The notes under the pieces were generated by a model. The model was not told where the DNA came from. It saw nothing but the letters and a program-made list of their open reading frames with translations, and made no database searches. Made by a program: the position numbers and the translations under genes. From the NCBI RefSeq assembly GCF_006438965.1, contig NZ_RCZM01000006.1, forward strand, positions 267,912-331,911: a DNA stretch of 64,000 nt, given 5' to 3'. Below, in pieces: positions 1 through 8,062 of this stretch (positions are counted from its first letter, which is position 1; every line of letters begins with the position of its first letter). This DNA is from Pedococcus bigeumensis (GTDB lineage: Bacteria > Actinomycetota > Actinomycetes > Actinomycetales > Dermatophilaceae).

Positions 1-56
1 AGTCAGTGCTATGCAGTAGTGCATAAGGCGCTCTGCCGAACATGGAGGAAGCAACC

Positions 57-482
57 ATGGCCATCGCAAAGCGGTTCAAGATCTCCCACGACGAGGTGTT
101 CCCCCATGGGGCCTTCATCGTTTCGCCCGTGACCTCCGTGTCGGACTTCGACCGGTCGACGCGGGAGAACAAGGTGCAGCAGGTCGACATCGACACGGGT
201 CTGCCGATCTGGCAGGTCGACGTGCTGGACCTGGACCCCGACGCATCGAAGAGTGCCCGGACCGTCACTGTGAAGTTCCTGGCGAAGGTCCAGCCGGTGC
301 CGCCGGCCAACGAAAGCGGGGGACCGATCACGCCCGTGATCTTCCACGGCCTGTCCGCCCTCCCCTACGTCGAGAAGGTCAACGAAGACTTCTCGCGCAT
401 CGCTTGGTCCTACCGCGCGGACGCAATGGGGCCGGTGAAGTCCGGATCCAGCAGCCAGCAGAGTCCGACCAAGGCTGCCTGA
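57..482 (+). CDS. Hypothetical element protein (141 aa)
   Basis: The start at 57 is chosen because GGAGGA ends six bases upstream; an earlier in-frame ATG at 42 lies on that ribosome binding site itself. The product is soluble, about 141 residues, mildly acidic, without a signal peptide, membrane segment or motif I can name. Its C-terminus is Ser/Gln rich. It is followed after one base by the next small gene and seems to open the visible transfer/replication operon. Proteins of this size often sit just ahead of the FtsK-like gene in such elements, but no function can be assigned from sequence alone. Confidence 0.7.
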   Translation: MAIAKRFKISHDEVFPHGAFIVSPVTSVSDFDRSTRENKVQQVDIDTGLPIWQVDVLDLDPDASKSARTVTVKFLAKVQPVPPANESGGPITPVIFHGLSALPYVEKVNEDFSRIAWSYRADAMGPVKSGSSSQQSPTKAA

Positions 483-483
483 C

Positions 484-732
484 GTGCGCCCCATCGACAT
501 GGTTGCGTGGGCAGAAGCCCTGGGCGTTGGGGAACTTGAACTGCCGTGGGCACTCTCCTCACGGGTCCGCCTCGTGGAGGAGCTTCACGCAGAACTGACG
601 AAGTTGCGCGTGGGCCTCTCCGACGCTCCCGACGAAGGGATGCTCGCTTCGATCAGCTCCGCCAGTCGTGCCCTAGGTGCGGCCGGAGACAGGCTGACCG
701 ACGCGCTCTCCGATCTGAGAAGGGAGAGGTGA
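484..732 (+). CDS. Small hypothetical element protein (82 aa)
   Basis: GTG start one base after the preceding stop. The product is a small soluble protein with a predicted helical, Leu/Ala-rich second half (residues about 25-80) and no recognisable domain. An internal ATG at 499 could also be the start. Tight packing between 482 and 734 supports it as a real operon member. Function unknown. Confidence 0.55.
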   Translation: MRPIDMVAWAEALGVGELELPWALSSRVRLVEELHAELTKLRVGLSDAPDEGMLASISSASRALGAAGDRLTDALSDLRRER

Positions 733-733
733 G

Positions 734-985
734 ATGCGCGCCGGGCAGGCAAGGCAGTGGTCCAACGCGGTCGGCGTCGCACCCGATGAGGTACACCGGC
801 GGCTTCAGTCGCTGTGGCGGGAGCAGGAGGATCTCTACGGTCGGCAGTCCAGGCTGAGGGATCAGCTCCACAGCTGCCCCGATCGAGACCTCGACGAACA
901 CCTCCTTCAGGTCGAACGTCACATGGGCGAGGCCGCGACGCTCATCGGCAACGCGGTGGCGAGTGTCGCGGGCGCGGGTTTCTGA
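734..985 (+). CDS. Small helical hypothetical element protein (83 aa)
   Basis: ATG start one base after the preceding stop. The sequence is charged and almost wholly helical (residues 18-75, many Arg, Glu, Leu and Gln), which suggests a small coiled-coil or helical-bundle protein. No membrane segment or family motif is visible. It lies directly upstream of the FtsK-like gene, so it could be an accessory or regulatory factor of DNA transfer, but that is inference from position only. Confidence 0.55.
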   Translation: MRAGQARQWSNAVGVAPDEVHRRLQSLWREQEDLYGRQSRLRDQLHSCPDRDLDEHLLQVERHMGEAATLIGNAVASVAGAGF

Positions 986-986
986 C

Positions 987-2435
987 ATGGACCGCTCCCC
1001 CGCTCGTCCGATGTTCGACAGTGACGATCCTCTGTCGATCGTTCTCGAGGGAATCGTCCGACTCGGCTGGGCGCTCGTTCGCGCCATCGGCGCCATCCTG
1101 CTCGCAGCTGCCCGAAACCCAGTGCCGGCGATCATCGTCGTGGGGCTCGCAATCGAGGGATACGTCCTGGGATCGCGATTCCTCATCTGGACGGCAATCG
1201 GAGTCCTGCTGGCGCTGATCACGTGGCGACTCGCGGCACCGAGCTCATTCGCTAACACTGCGCACCCGCGACTCGCCTCGATCGCCGCCGCACCTTGGTA
1301 CCGCTCAAGATGGGCCAAGGCTGCGTCACGCAACGGACTGGTCGCCTCTGACCACCAGTTCAACGGCCGCCGCGCAGAGCAGTCTCGGCTGCCGAGGATC
1401 CGGCGGGTCCGCGTCACGAGGGCGGGAGTGCACACCTTGCAGCTCAGCCTCCCCGCTGGGCTCACCCCCTCGCACGTGGCCGCACAGTGCGATGGCCTCG
1501 CGCATGCCCTTAAGTGTCGGGAAGCAAGAGTCGTTGAGGACCGCCCGGGCCGGGTCTTCCTCGAGTTGCACCGCCGGGATGTGCTTGCACCGGTGATCCG
1601 TCCTTCACCACCAAAGGGGCAGGTCGACCTGGCGGCAGTCCCAGTAGGTCGACACGAGGACGGGGAGGTCTGGTACATGCGCTTGCTCGGCACCCATGTA
1701 CTTGTCGCGGGGGCAACGGGCGCCGGTAAGGGATCCGTACTTTGGTCCCTCCTCAACGGCGCAGCCCCTGCGATCGCGTCCGGGTCATTGGAAGTCTGGG
1801 CCATCGACCCCAAGGGCGGCATGGAACTGCGTCCTGGACTCCCTCTGTTCGCGCGTTTCGAAGACGGCAGCGCCGAGCAGATGTGTCTGACACTGGAGCA
1901 CCTCGTGACCCTCAAGGACGTCCGGGCGAGGGAGTTGGCGGAGCTGGGGGCACGCACCCACGCTGCGACTCCGGCATCGCCCCACATTCTCCTCGTCGTC
2001 GACGAGCTGGCCACATTGACGGCCTTCGCTGAGCGCACCATCGTTCGACGCATCGAGCAGGCGCTCGGACTTCTCCTCACGCAAGGCCGAGCCTGCGGCA
2101 TCACGGTGCTGGCAGCTGTCCAAGATCCCGGCAAGGACGTCGTCGTCTGGCGGGACCTGTTCCCCACCCGGATTGCCATGCGCTTGGACAACCCGATTCA
2201 GGTCGACATGGTCCTAGGAGAGGGCGCTCGAGACCTCGGTGCAACCGCCGATCACATCAGCGAGCTGACTCCGGGAGTCGCCTACGTGCGGGTGGAGGGA
2301 ACCCGTACCCAACGGCGGGTGCGCGCGTCGTACCTGACCGACGCGGACATCGCTGAACTCGCCGTCAGGTCGCCCAGACCTACACCTGTTCGGCTGGCTG
2401 CCGCGGCGGCTGTCGAGGGAGGAGAAGTCGCATGA
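987..2435 (+). CDS. FtsK/SpoIIIE-type DNA translocase (TraB/TraSA-like conjugation protein)
   Basis: Probable motor that moves double-stranded DNA between mycelial or adjacent cells in conjugation. Hydrophobic stretches at about residues 24-42 and 44-82 are likely membrane anchors. The ATPase domain has a Walker A motif GATGAGKGS (Lys about 248) and a Walker B motif HILLVVDE (about 333-340). Start 987 is used rather than GTG 963, because 987 follows the previous stop by one base. About 482 residues is in the usual range for pSAM2 TraSA-like proteins. The stop overlaps the next gene's ATG (ATGA). Confidence 0.85.
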   Translation: MDRSPARPMFDSDDPLSIVLEGIVRLGWALVRAIGAILLAAARNPVPAIIVVGLAIEGYVLGSRFLIWTAIGVLLALITWRLAAPSSFANTAHPRLASIAAAPWYRSRWAKAASRNGLVASDHQFNGRRAEQSRLPRIRRVRVTRAGVHTLQLSLPAGLTPSHVAAQCDGLAHALKCREARVVEDRPGRVFLELHRRDVLAPVIRPSPPKGQVDLAAVPVGRHEDGEVWYMRLLGTHVLVAGATGAGKGSVLWSLLNGAAPAIASGSLEVWAIDPKGGMELRPGLPLFARFEDGSAEQMCLTLEHLVTLKDVRARELAELGARTHAATPASPHILLVVDELATLTAFAERTIVRRIEQALGLLLTQGRACGITVLAAVQDPGKDVVVWRDLFPTRIAMRLDNPIQVDMVLGEGARDLGATADHISELTPGVAYVRVEGTRTQRRVRASYLTDADIAELAVRSPRPTPVRLAAAAAVEGGEVA

Positions 2436-2812
2436 GTCGAACGCCGAGATCAAACCCCGATGTTGGTTACGGACGCCCCATGCCGTGGATCGACCTGGGC
2501 CGAGAGTTCTCAGTCCGTGAGCTCGACGCGAGTCGCTGGCAGCCGCAGGGATCTTGCGCCGACAGTTCCTCGTGGCTGTGGTTCGAGGACGCCAACAGCC
2601 CCAAGACGCGTCGCGCCGAAACGATCTGCAAGACGTGTCCCGTCCGGCGCACCTGCCTCGCCGCGGCTCTTGTCTATGCCGAGGAGTTCGGAGTGTGGGG
2701 AGGGGTCCCCGCGTGCAAGCGCCGGCCCTTGCTGGTCAGGCTTGCCTCTGGGGAACTTCTAGGGACCGTCCTTGACGACGCACTCGAGCAGCAGGATCCC
2801 AAGGTTGCCTGA
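2432..2812 (+). CDS. WhiB-like iron-sulfur regulator carried on the element
   Basis: Four cysteines at residues 42, 66, 69 and 75 give the C-x23-C-x2-C-x5-C pattern of WhiB proteins, which bind a [4Fe-4S] cluster. The GVWGG turn follows at about residues 87-91, with a basic stretch after it. Length 126 aa is normal for the family. The start overlaps the translocase stop and its own stop overlaps the rep start (TGATG), so all three are probably translated together. WhiB proteins usually bind sigma factor region 4 and act as redox- or NO-sensitive regulators. A role in controlling excision or transfer is inferred from position. Confidence 0.88.
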   Translation: MSRTPRSNPDVGYGRPMPWIDLGREFSVRELDASRWQPQGSCADSSSWLWFEDANSPKTRRAETICKTCPVRRTCLAAALVYAEEFGVWGGVPACKRRPLLVRLASGELLGTVLDDALEQQDPKVA

Positions 2813-4368
2813 TGGGACGCGATCTGGCGCCACGCCGTGGCCGGGAACGGTTTCCCGGTCACGGTGATGGCGCTGGACTCGAGCTCGGCGAGCTGTCAGC
2901 AGCCGAGGAACGGCACATTGTCCGCCGGCTGACGAACGGGACCTTCGATCAATGGGCGACCACCGCGGCGCGGGTCGGCTACTGCACCAACCCGATACGA
3001 GTTCGCGGGAGCAGCACTACGTTCGCTCGAGACACCGGTCAACCCCTTCAGACCTACAGCACCCTTGACGAGGCGTTCGGGGTGCTCCACCTCCGTTGCG
3101 GCAACCGCCGTGCCGACGTATGCCCCTCCTGCTCGCGCGTCTACGCAGCCGACACCTTCCACTTCATCCGCTGCGGACTCACTGGTGGCAAAGGAGTTCC
3201 GGACACGGTCGCCGAGAACCCTCTCGTCTTCGCCACGCTGACCGCACCATCATTCGGCAGCGTCCACGGCGTGAGGGGCGGCTCACGGCGGTGCCACCCT
3301 CGGTCAGGGACCAAGTCAAGGTGCCCGCACGGTCGCTCAATGTCCTGCATGCTGCGGCACGCGCCGACTGACCCCGGCCTCGGCCAGCCCCTGTGCTGGG
3401 AGTGCTACGACTACGCCTCCCACGTGGTCTGGCAGTGGTGGGCTCCAGAGCTGTGGCGACGGTTCACGATCACCCTGCGACGGCTCATCGCCAAGACGTT
3501 GGGGGTCAAGCCGCGTGACCTGAACGAGCACGCAACGCTCCAGTACGCCAAGGTCGCCGAATTCCAGCTGCGTGGGATCGTCCACTTCCACGCCCTCGTA
3601 CGCCTCGATGGGCCCAAGTGCGACGCCGGCTTTGCTCCGAGCCCGCCCTCCATCGACCCGGCACTGTTGGCCCGGCTCGTCGAGGAAGCGGCCCGAGCCG
3701 TGAGCTTCACCGCTCCATCAGCCTTGGACGACAACCTCGAGCGAGGTCTGCGCTTCGGATCCCAGGTCGACGCACGAGGCGTCCGAACCAGCAGACGTAC
3801 GGACGACCCGGAAAGGGCTCTGCAACCCGAGCAGGTGGCCGGTTACCTGGCCAAGTACGCCACCAAGTCGGCCACGGAGAGCGCCGACGGCGGCAACCAC
3901 CCCCACCTCCAGCGAATCCAAGCCGTTGCGGCCGCCATCGCTGACTGCGCGCAGAGCACCGCACACCTCTCGGACCTGGACGAGCACGACGTTGCCTACG
4001 AGCGGATGGCCAACTGGGTCCACATGTTGGGGTTCCGCGGACACTTCGCAACCAAGTCCCACCGCTACTCCATCACCCTCGGAGCACTCCGCAGAGCCCG
4101 GCGTCGCGCACAGACCCTCATCGCCCTTGCTCGCCGCGAAGGCAGGCGAATCGACCTGGCTGGGCTCGAGGCCGAGCTCATGGCCGACGACGAGGACGAA
4201 ACCACGCTCGTCATCGGAGATTGGCGCTTCGCCGGCATGGGGTGGGAAACAGCGGGTGACGCCGCCCTGGCTAAGGCAGCTGCAGCTCGAGCACGCGAGT
4301 ACGCGCAATGGAAGTCCCAACAACGGCGGAGTACACGACCAAGGAGGAGCAATGTGCATGCGACATGA
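2812..4368 (+). CDS. RepSA-type rolling-circle replication initiator
   Basis: Likely nicks the element's double-strand origin to start rolling-circle replication of the excised circle. It has the HUH metal-binding motif, IVHFHALV with His258 and His260, and a downstream catalytic tyrosine motif GYLAKYATK (Tyr345, Lys348, Tyr349). An N-terminal cysteine cluster (RCGNRR, CPSC near residues 96-107; more at 161, 171, 195, 198) looks like zinc binding. 518 aa matches RepSA-like proteins. The 3' end overlaps the excisionase start by 17 bases. No origin could be identified by eye. Confidence 0.85.
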   Translation: MGRDLAPRRGRERFPGHGDGAGLELGELSAAEERHIVRRLTNGTFDQWATTAARVGYCTNPIRVRGSSTTFARDTGQPLQTYSTLDEAFGVLHLRCGNRRADVCPSCSRVYAADTFHFIRCGLTGGKGVPDTVAENPLVFATLTAPSFGSVHGVRGGSRRCHPRSGTKSRCPHGRSMSCMLRHAPTDPGLGQPLCWECYDYASHVVWQWWAPELWRRFTITLRRLIAKTLGVKPRDLNEHATLQYAKVAEFQLRGIVHFHALVRLDGPKCDAGFAPSPPSIDPALLARLVEEAARAVSFTAPSALDDNLERGLRFGSQVDARGVRTSRRTDDPERALQPEQVAGYLAKYATKSATESADGGNHPHLQRIQAVAAAIADCAQSTAHLSDLDEHDVAYERMANWVHMLGFRGHFATKSHRYSITLGALRRARRRAQTLIALARREGRRIDLAGLEAELMADDEDETTLVIGDWRFAGMGWETAGDAALAKAAAARAREYAQWKSQQRRSTRPRRSNVHAT

Positions 4369-4540
4369 CCCGCTGTGGACCGTCGACGATGTATCGCGGT
4401 ATCTCGGCGTTCCAGTGCAAACCTTGTACGACTGGCGGCTCAAGGGGACTGGACCGCCGGTGTTCAAGGTCGGCCGTCATCTTCGCTACCGCGAGAGCGC
4501 CGTCATGGAGTGGCTCGAGCGTCACACCGCGGTGGCGTGA
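4352..4540 (+). CDS. xis: Excisionase (MerR-type helix-turn-helix, Xis)
   Basis: A 62-residue DNA-binding protein beginning MCMRHDPLWTVDDVSRYLGV. The segment from residue 7 to about 55 is a complete winged helix-turn-helix of the excisionase/HTH_17 family (WTVDDVSRYLGVPVQTLYDW, then VGRHLRYRESAVMEWLE). A strong ribosome site, AAGGAGGAGC, precedes ATG 4352, inside the end of rep. An ATG at 4358 is an alternative. The integrase start follows its stop by one base. It probably directs integrase toward excision. Confidence 0.85.
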   Translation: MCMRHDPLWTVDDVSRYLGVPVQTLYDWRLKGTGPPVFKVGRHLRYRESAVMEWLERHTAVA

Positions 4541-4541
4541 C

Positions 4542-5759
4542 GTGGCCCGGCGAGAGCTCGAGGTGGGAGCGTGGGGCGAGGTGTCGATCCAACGCGTGAA
4601 AGGTGGGCCCAGCCCCGTAGTCGCGCGTGCACGGTTTCGCGGGTTCGATGGCAAGGTCCGAAAGGTTGAGCGGTGGGGGCCGAGTCCTCGCGGCGCCCGA
4701 CAGGCTCTGGTGGCCGAGCTCGAGGAACGGAAGCGTCGCGGATCTGGCGGTCAGCTCACTGGTGCATCGACCCTCTCTGAGGCAGCCGAGGTCTGGCTCA
4801 GCCGCATCCAGCGGTTGGCTGGCCTAGGACAACGATCGCCGGGCACCGTGGAGACATACCGACGTCAGCTCGAAGGTCATGTGCTCCCTCGGATCGGTGG
4901 CCTGAGGCTTCGGGAACTCACAACGCCCGTCGTGGATCGTTTCGTGCTCGACGTCTACCAGGACGTCGGCGCCGCTACCGCACGCACCTGCCGATCGATC
5001 GTGTCAGGCGCCCTGAGCCTCGCGGTCCGCCAAGGCGCGATCGCAGCAAACCCAGCGCGCGAGCTGGAGCGTCTCGAGGGGACACGGGCCAAGGAACCCC
5101 GAGCACTCACCAGCGAAGAGCAGGCGAAGTGGTTTATGGGCATGACCGGGGATGATGTTGCCGTCCGCCAGGACTTGGTGGACTTTTCGGCATTCCTGCT
5201 GGCCACCGGCTTGAGGATCGGTGAAGCCCTGGCGGTGCTTTGGACCGAAGTCGACCTGGACACCGGTGCCCTGACGGTGACGTCGACCTTGATTCGGGTG
5301 ACTGGACAGGGTCTGCTGCGCAAGACGACAAAGTCAAAGGCAGGTCAGCGCGCCCTCTTGCTGCCGACCTGGTGCGTGGCGATGTTGCGGCGCAGGTCCG
5401 AGGTCGGCGTCGCTCCGGACGAACCGATCTTCGCCACCGTTGATGGCCGCTACCGCGATCCCCGGAACGTGTCGCGGCAATTGGCTGACGCCCGCGATCG
5501 ACTCGGCTTCGGGTGGGTCACCTCGCACACGTGGCGTAAGACCATGGCGACCATCCTCGACGGCGGAGGTGCCTCACCACGCATGATCGCCGACCAGCTC
5601 GGACACTCCCGGGTGTCGATGTCTCTCGACTTCTATCTCGGGCGCAGATCGGTCGACCCGCGAGTCCTTGCCGCACTGGAAGCCGTCGATCCACACCGCT
5701 TCACCCTTGAAAGCGGTGGGCAAAGTGGTGGGTCGGTTGCCCAAGGCGAGGGAGCCTGA
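4542..5759 (+). CDS. int: Tyrosine site-specific integrase
   Basis: Catalyses integration and excision at the adjacent tRNA-Thr site. After an N-terminal arm-binding region and a SAM-like core-binding domain (about 70-165), the catalytic domain carries Arg225 (ATGLRIGEAL), a Lys in KTTKSKAGQRALLL, His329-x-x-Arg332 (TSHTWRKT), His355 (QLGHSRVS) and the nucleophile Tyr365 (LDFYLGRRS). All expected catalytic residues are present. The start is GTG 4542, one base after xis; the longer reading back to 4308 would run through xis in another frame and is not credible. 405 aa is typical. Confidence 0.9.
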   Translation: MARRELEVGAWGEVSIQRVKGGPSPVVARARFRGFDGKVRKVERWGPSPRGARQALVAELEERKRRGSGGQLTGASTLSEAAEVWLSRIQRLAGLGQRSPGTVETYRRQLEGHVLPRIGGLRLRELTTPVVDRFVLDVYQDVGAATARTCRSIVSGALSLAVRQGAIAANPARELERLEGTRAKEPRALTSEEQAKWFMGMTGDDVAVRQDLVDFSAFLLATGLRIGEALAVLWTEVDLDTGALTVTSTLIRVTGQGLLRKTTKSKAGQRALLLPTWCVAMLRRRSEVGVAPDEPIFATVDGRYRDPRNVSRQLADARDRLGFGWVTSHTWRKTMATILDGGGASPRMIADQLGHSRVSMSLDFYLGRRSVDPRVLAALEAVDPHRFTLESGGQSGGSVAQGEGA

Positions 5760-5779
5760 GGAAAACATGCTGGTCAGAG

Positions 5780-5820
5780 AGCCGACGAGGGGACTTGAAC
5801 CCCTAACCCCTTGTTTACAA
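5780..5820. other. Probable attachment site (att) within the tRNA-Thr 3' half
   Basis: Elements with this integrase arrangement recombine within the 3' half of the tRNA, so the tRNA stays intact and a copy of its 3' end marks the far element end. The T arm and anticodon-stem part here is therefore the expected att core. The second copy must be to the left of the window, so the exact core length cannot be read. Confidence 0.4.
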
Positions 5821-5852
5821 GACAAGTGCGCTGCCAATTGCGCCACGCCGGC
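5780..5852 (-). tRNA. tRNA-Thr (anticodon TGT)
   Basis: The reverse strand folds as a complete cloverleaf of 73 nt: acceptor GCCGGCG pairing with CGTCGGC (one G-U), D arm GCGC..GCGC, anticodon stem CTTGT/ACAAG with loop CTTGTAA (anticodon TGT), and T arm AGGGG-TTCAAGT-CCCCT. Discriminator base is U; CCA is not encoded. Its 3' end faces the integrase gene, which marks it as the attachment site of the element. Confidence 0.95.
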
Positions 5853-5982
5853 GTGCCTGCCGCAGCAGACGGCGACGATGGTACCGGCGCGGTGGCGAGG
5901 GCCGAGAATCCTGGACCACCCGGCATACCCGGTCGTCGGTATCTCGATTGCCACGGGCACGCGCGTAGGCAAGCCTCGTCGC

Positions 5983-6711
5983 ATGTCGACCCCCGATCCA
6001 GTGCCCGATCCGTACGCCAACATGCGCTGGAACACACCGCTCTCGGAGGAGCACGCGACCCTGCTCCTGGACCGCCTCGACGCCTCGCACGGGCGGACCT
6101 GGCTCGACCTCGGGTGTGGATGGGGCGAGCTGTTGGTCCGTGCTGTCTCCGCCGGCCCTGCCGACGCGACCGGCCGTGGGGTAGACCTCGACGAACGGCT
6201 GCTGGAGCGCGGTCGCTCGCAGGCCGTCGAAGGCGGTCTGGCGGACCGGGTGACGTTCGACGCGGGTTCCGCCGCTGAGGTCGAGACGGGAGCCGACAGG
6301 GTGCTCTGCATCGGGTCGTCCCACACGCTCGGCGGGACCAGGCAGATGCTCTATACGCTCCGGGACCGGGTGTCACCGGGCGGTCGGGTCCTGGTCGGCG
6401 ACGCGTGCTGGGAGAGGCCACCGAACGCCGAGGCACTGGAGATCTTCGGTGACGAGGTCCTGTCGCTGGTCGAGGTCGTCGAGCACGCCCGGCTGGCGGG
6501 CTGGCGCGTCCTGCACCTCAGCACCGCGGACCAACGGGAGTGGGACGACTTCGAGTCGACCTGGCGAGCGGCGCGCCAGGAGTGGTTGCTGGCCAAGCCG
6601 CATCACGACGACGCGGCCGGGGTCCGTGACCAGCTCGACACCCAACTGCGTGACTACGTCGGGAGCTATCGAGGCGTGCTCGGGTTCGCCTACCTGGTCC
6701 TCGCACGCTGA
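5983..6711 (+). CDS. Class I SAM-dependent methyltransferase
   Basis: Motif I of the Rossmann-like methyltransferase fold is clear at about residues 39-50 (WLDLGCGWGELL), followed by an acidic motif II (GVDLDERLL) and VLCIGSSHTLGG, then a motif with GGRVLVGD. 242 aa is usual for small-molecule methyltransferases. ATG 5983 is chosen because upstream sequence in this frame runs back into the tRNA. The gene stands alone on the plus strand between the tRNA and the convergent rpf gene. Substrate unknown. Confidence 0.75.
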   Translation: MSTPDPVPDPYANMRWNTPLSEEHATLLLDRLDASHGRTWLDLGCGWGELLVRAVSAGPADATGRGVDLDERLLERGRSQAVEGGLADRVTFDAGSAAEVETGADRVLCIGSSHTLGGTRQMLYTLRDRVSPGGRVLVGDACWERPPNAEALEIFGDEVLSLVEVVEHARLAGWRVLHLSTADQREWDDFESTWRAARQEWLLAKPHHDDAAGVRDQLDTQLRDYVGSYRGVLGFAYLVLAR

Positions 6712-6740
6712 GCGTTGCCTCGCAACGCACGGTGGCCCGG

Positions 6741-6818
6741 CCCCGACTTGTTGCCCACAGCCCGTCACGAAACGTCGCTCAGGCGTCTTCGTGACCAGCA
6801 GATCGCAACAAGTCGGGG
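6741..6818. repeat. Nested inverted repeat (possible structured RNA or MITE-like hairpin)
   Basis: A perfect 14-bp outer arm (CCCCGACTTGTTGC at 6741-6754 and its complement at 6805-6818) encloses an 8-bp arm (GTCACGAA at 6764-6771 with TTCGTGAC at 6788-6795) and a further 3-bp extension. The result is a 78-nt cruciform-capable structure just after the methyltransferase stop. It may serve as a terminator, though no T-tract follows, or be a small non-coding repeat. Confidence 0.55.
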
Positions 6819-6923
6819 GGAGCCGGCACTCGTTGCCGCGTGCACGTCACCAACCACCGGATTCGGCGGTCCGTGACCACCGGAGAGCAACATGTCGTGG
6901 AGGGGCCGTCCGTCCCGTAACGC

Positions 6924-6960
6924 ACGGCGGCCCGGCACCAACCAGGTGCCGGGCCGCCGT
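6924..6960 (-). terminator. Strong hairpin terminator after the rpf gene
   Basis: A 16-bp perfect GC-rich stem (arms 6924-6939 and 6945-6960) with a 5-nt loop lies 31 bases past the end of the minus-strand rpf gene. No clear T-tract, as is common in actinobacteria. It may also stop transcripts from the methyltransferase. Confidence 0.7.
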
Positions 6961-6991
6961 CGTGCGGAGAGGGTTTCGCGCTGCGAAGGAC

Positions 6992-7705
6992 TCAGCGGGC
7001 GTTGAGGTAGCTCTGCAGGGAACGCACCGTGGCGCGGTCGAGCGAGTGCGACCCGTTCTTCCTGGCGCCGATCTTGGCCTGCAGGGCGCGGATGGTCTTC
7101 GGCCCGATCACCCCGTCGGGAGCGGAACCGACCTTGCGCTGCAACGCCTTGACGTCGGAGCGCGAGAGCGTGCCGTTGACCGAACCGCCGACCCAACGCT
7201 CGATGGCCGCGTTGGTCTTGGGTCCGCGGATCCCGTCGACCGTGAGCCTGCCGGCGGAGACCGGAGCCTTGCGGGTGGTGGATCGCGACACCTCCGTCGA
7301 GGTCGAGCCGGCGTTGACGGCCCCGCCGTTGGCGCGGGTCAGTCCGGCGCGGGCGCCGCAGGTCGGCCAGGCGCCCGGCCCCTGCGAGGCGAGGACCTTC
7401 TGGGCGATCGTGATCTGCTGGGCCTTGCTGGCGCGGTTGGCGGTCGCGGCATACCGCTCGCCACCGAAGCCGTCCCACGTGCGGTCGGAGAACTGCAGAC
7501 CGCCGTAGTAGCCGTTGCCAGTGTTGATCGACCAGTTGCCACCGCTCTCGCAGGCGGCGACTCGGTCCCACACGGTCGAGGCAGAGGCGGAGGTCGCGGT
7601 CGCCATGCCTCCCGCGACGGTGGCGACGCCGGCCACGGCGACGCCGGTGACGCGACGGCGGACGGGGTTCACCTTCCGGGCAGAGTGCTTCGGGGCGTAG
7701 AACAT
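6992..7705 (-). CDS. Rpf-like transglycosylase with C-terminal peptidoglycan-binding repeats
   Basis: Secreted cell-wall hydrolase of the resuscitation-promoting-factor type. From ATG 7705 the protein has a basic N-terminus, a signal/hydrophobic segment at about residues 18-43 ending in Ala-rich sequence, then the Rpf domain with WDRVAACESGGNW and GYYGGLQFSDRTWDGFGG (the catalytic Glu lies in ACESGG). The C-terminal third holds repeats of the form VDGIRGPKT and PDGVIGPKT, typical of PG_binding_1 domains. An upstream in-frame GTG/ATG extension would run into the riboswitch and is rejected. A c-di-AMP riboswitch precedes it. Confidence 0.85.
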   Translation of the reverse strand: MFYAPKHSARKVNPVRRRVTGVAVAGVATVAGGMATATSASASTVWDRVAACESGGNWSINTGNGYYGGLQFSDRTWDGFGGERYAATANRASKAQQITIAQKVLASQGPGAWPTCGARAGLTRANGGAVNAGSTSTEVSRSTTRKAPVSAGRLTVDGIRGPKTNAAIERWVGGSVNGTLSRSDVKALQRKVGSAPDGVIGPKTIRALQAKIGARKNGSHSLDRATVRSLQSYLNAR

Positions 7706-7714
7706 GACGGGGGG

Positions 7715-7885
7715 AGTCCTCTCCTGACCGGCGCCTGCGGGGTGAGCTGTCGGGTTCGGGCTGTCAGGTGCCCGGCCGGCCGGAGCCGACTTCACCCCAA
7801 GGCCACCGTGATGGCCGCGTTGGGTCCCCCGCCCTCGTCTGCCCGGAGATCTTCCGGCGAAACATCCACCTGACGAGGCTCGGCG
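7715..7885 (-). promoter_or_regulatory. Probable ydaO/yuaA-class c-di-AMP riboswitch upstream of rpf
   Basis: Read on the minus strand, the leader contains the class hallmarks in order: GGGGGACCCAAC, TTGGGGTGAAGTC, then CCCGAACCCGACAGCTCACC, CCGCAGGCGCC and a closing GGTCAGGAGAGG just before the ribosome site. This class controls cell-wall hydrolase and Rpf genes in many actinobacteria, normally as a c-di-AMP OFF switch. Exact 5' boundary is uncertain by about 20 bases. The remaining gene-free part (7886-8062) shows no ORF; it may hold the promoter. Confidence 0.8.
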
Positions 7886-8062
7886 CGGTGGACGTGCATG
7901 GCTGTTTGGGTATGCCGTGTGGAGTTGTGATTGCGCGTTTGCGCAGGTGGTCCACCGTAGAGGTCTCCGAGGGCAGCGACAAGCAAGTCGGACAAATTGA
8001 CGGGAGACCGCCGCGTCCGTCCACCCCGTGAGCGGTTACCTCAACGACACCTCAGCGGCACG

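Larger units (their letters stand above)
1..5780. mobile_element. Right part of an integrated AICE-type conjugative element
   Basis: Eight genes run on the plus strand with start-stop overlaps and end in a tyrosine integrase whose stop lies 20 bases from the 3' end of a tRNA-Thr gene. The order FtsK/TraB-type translocase, WhiB-like protein, RepSA-type initiator, excisionase, integrase is that of actinomycete integrative and conjugative elements such as pSAM2, which insert into tRNA 3' ends. The left end, any KorSA-like repressor and the second att copy lie outside the window. Extent to the left is unknown. Confidence 0.85.

Noticed and set aside
653-2191. 512-codon open frame on the minus strand opposite the FtsK-like gene
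   Set aside because: No motif, composition of a GC-rich antisense shadow; the plus strand has Walker motifs.
4308-4541. Longer N-terminus for the integrase
   Set aside because: It would run through xis in another frame and contains Cys/Arg-rich non-homologous sequence.
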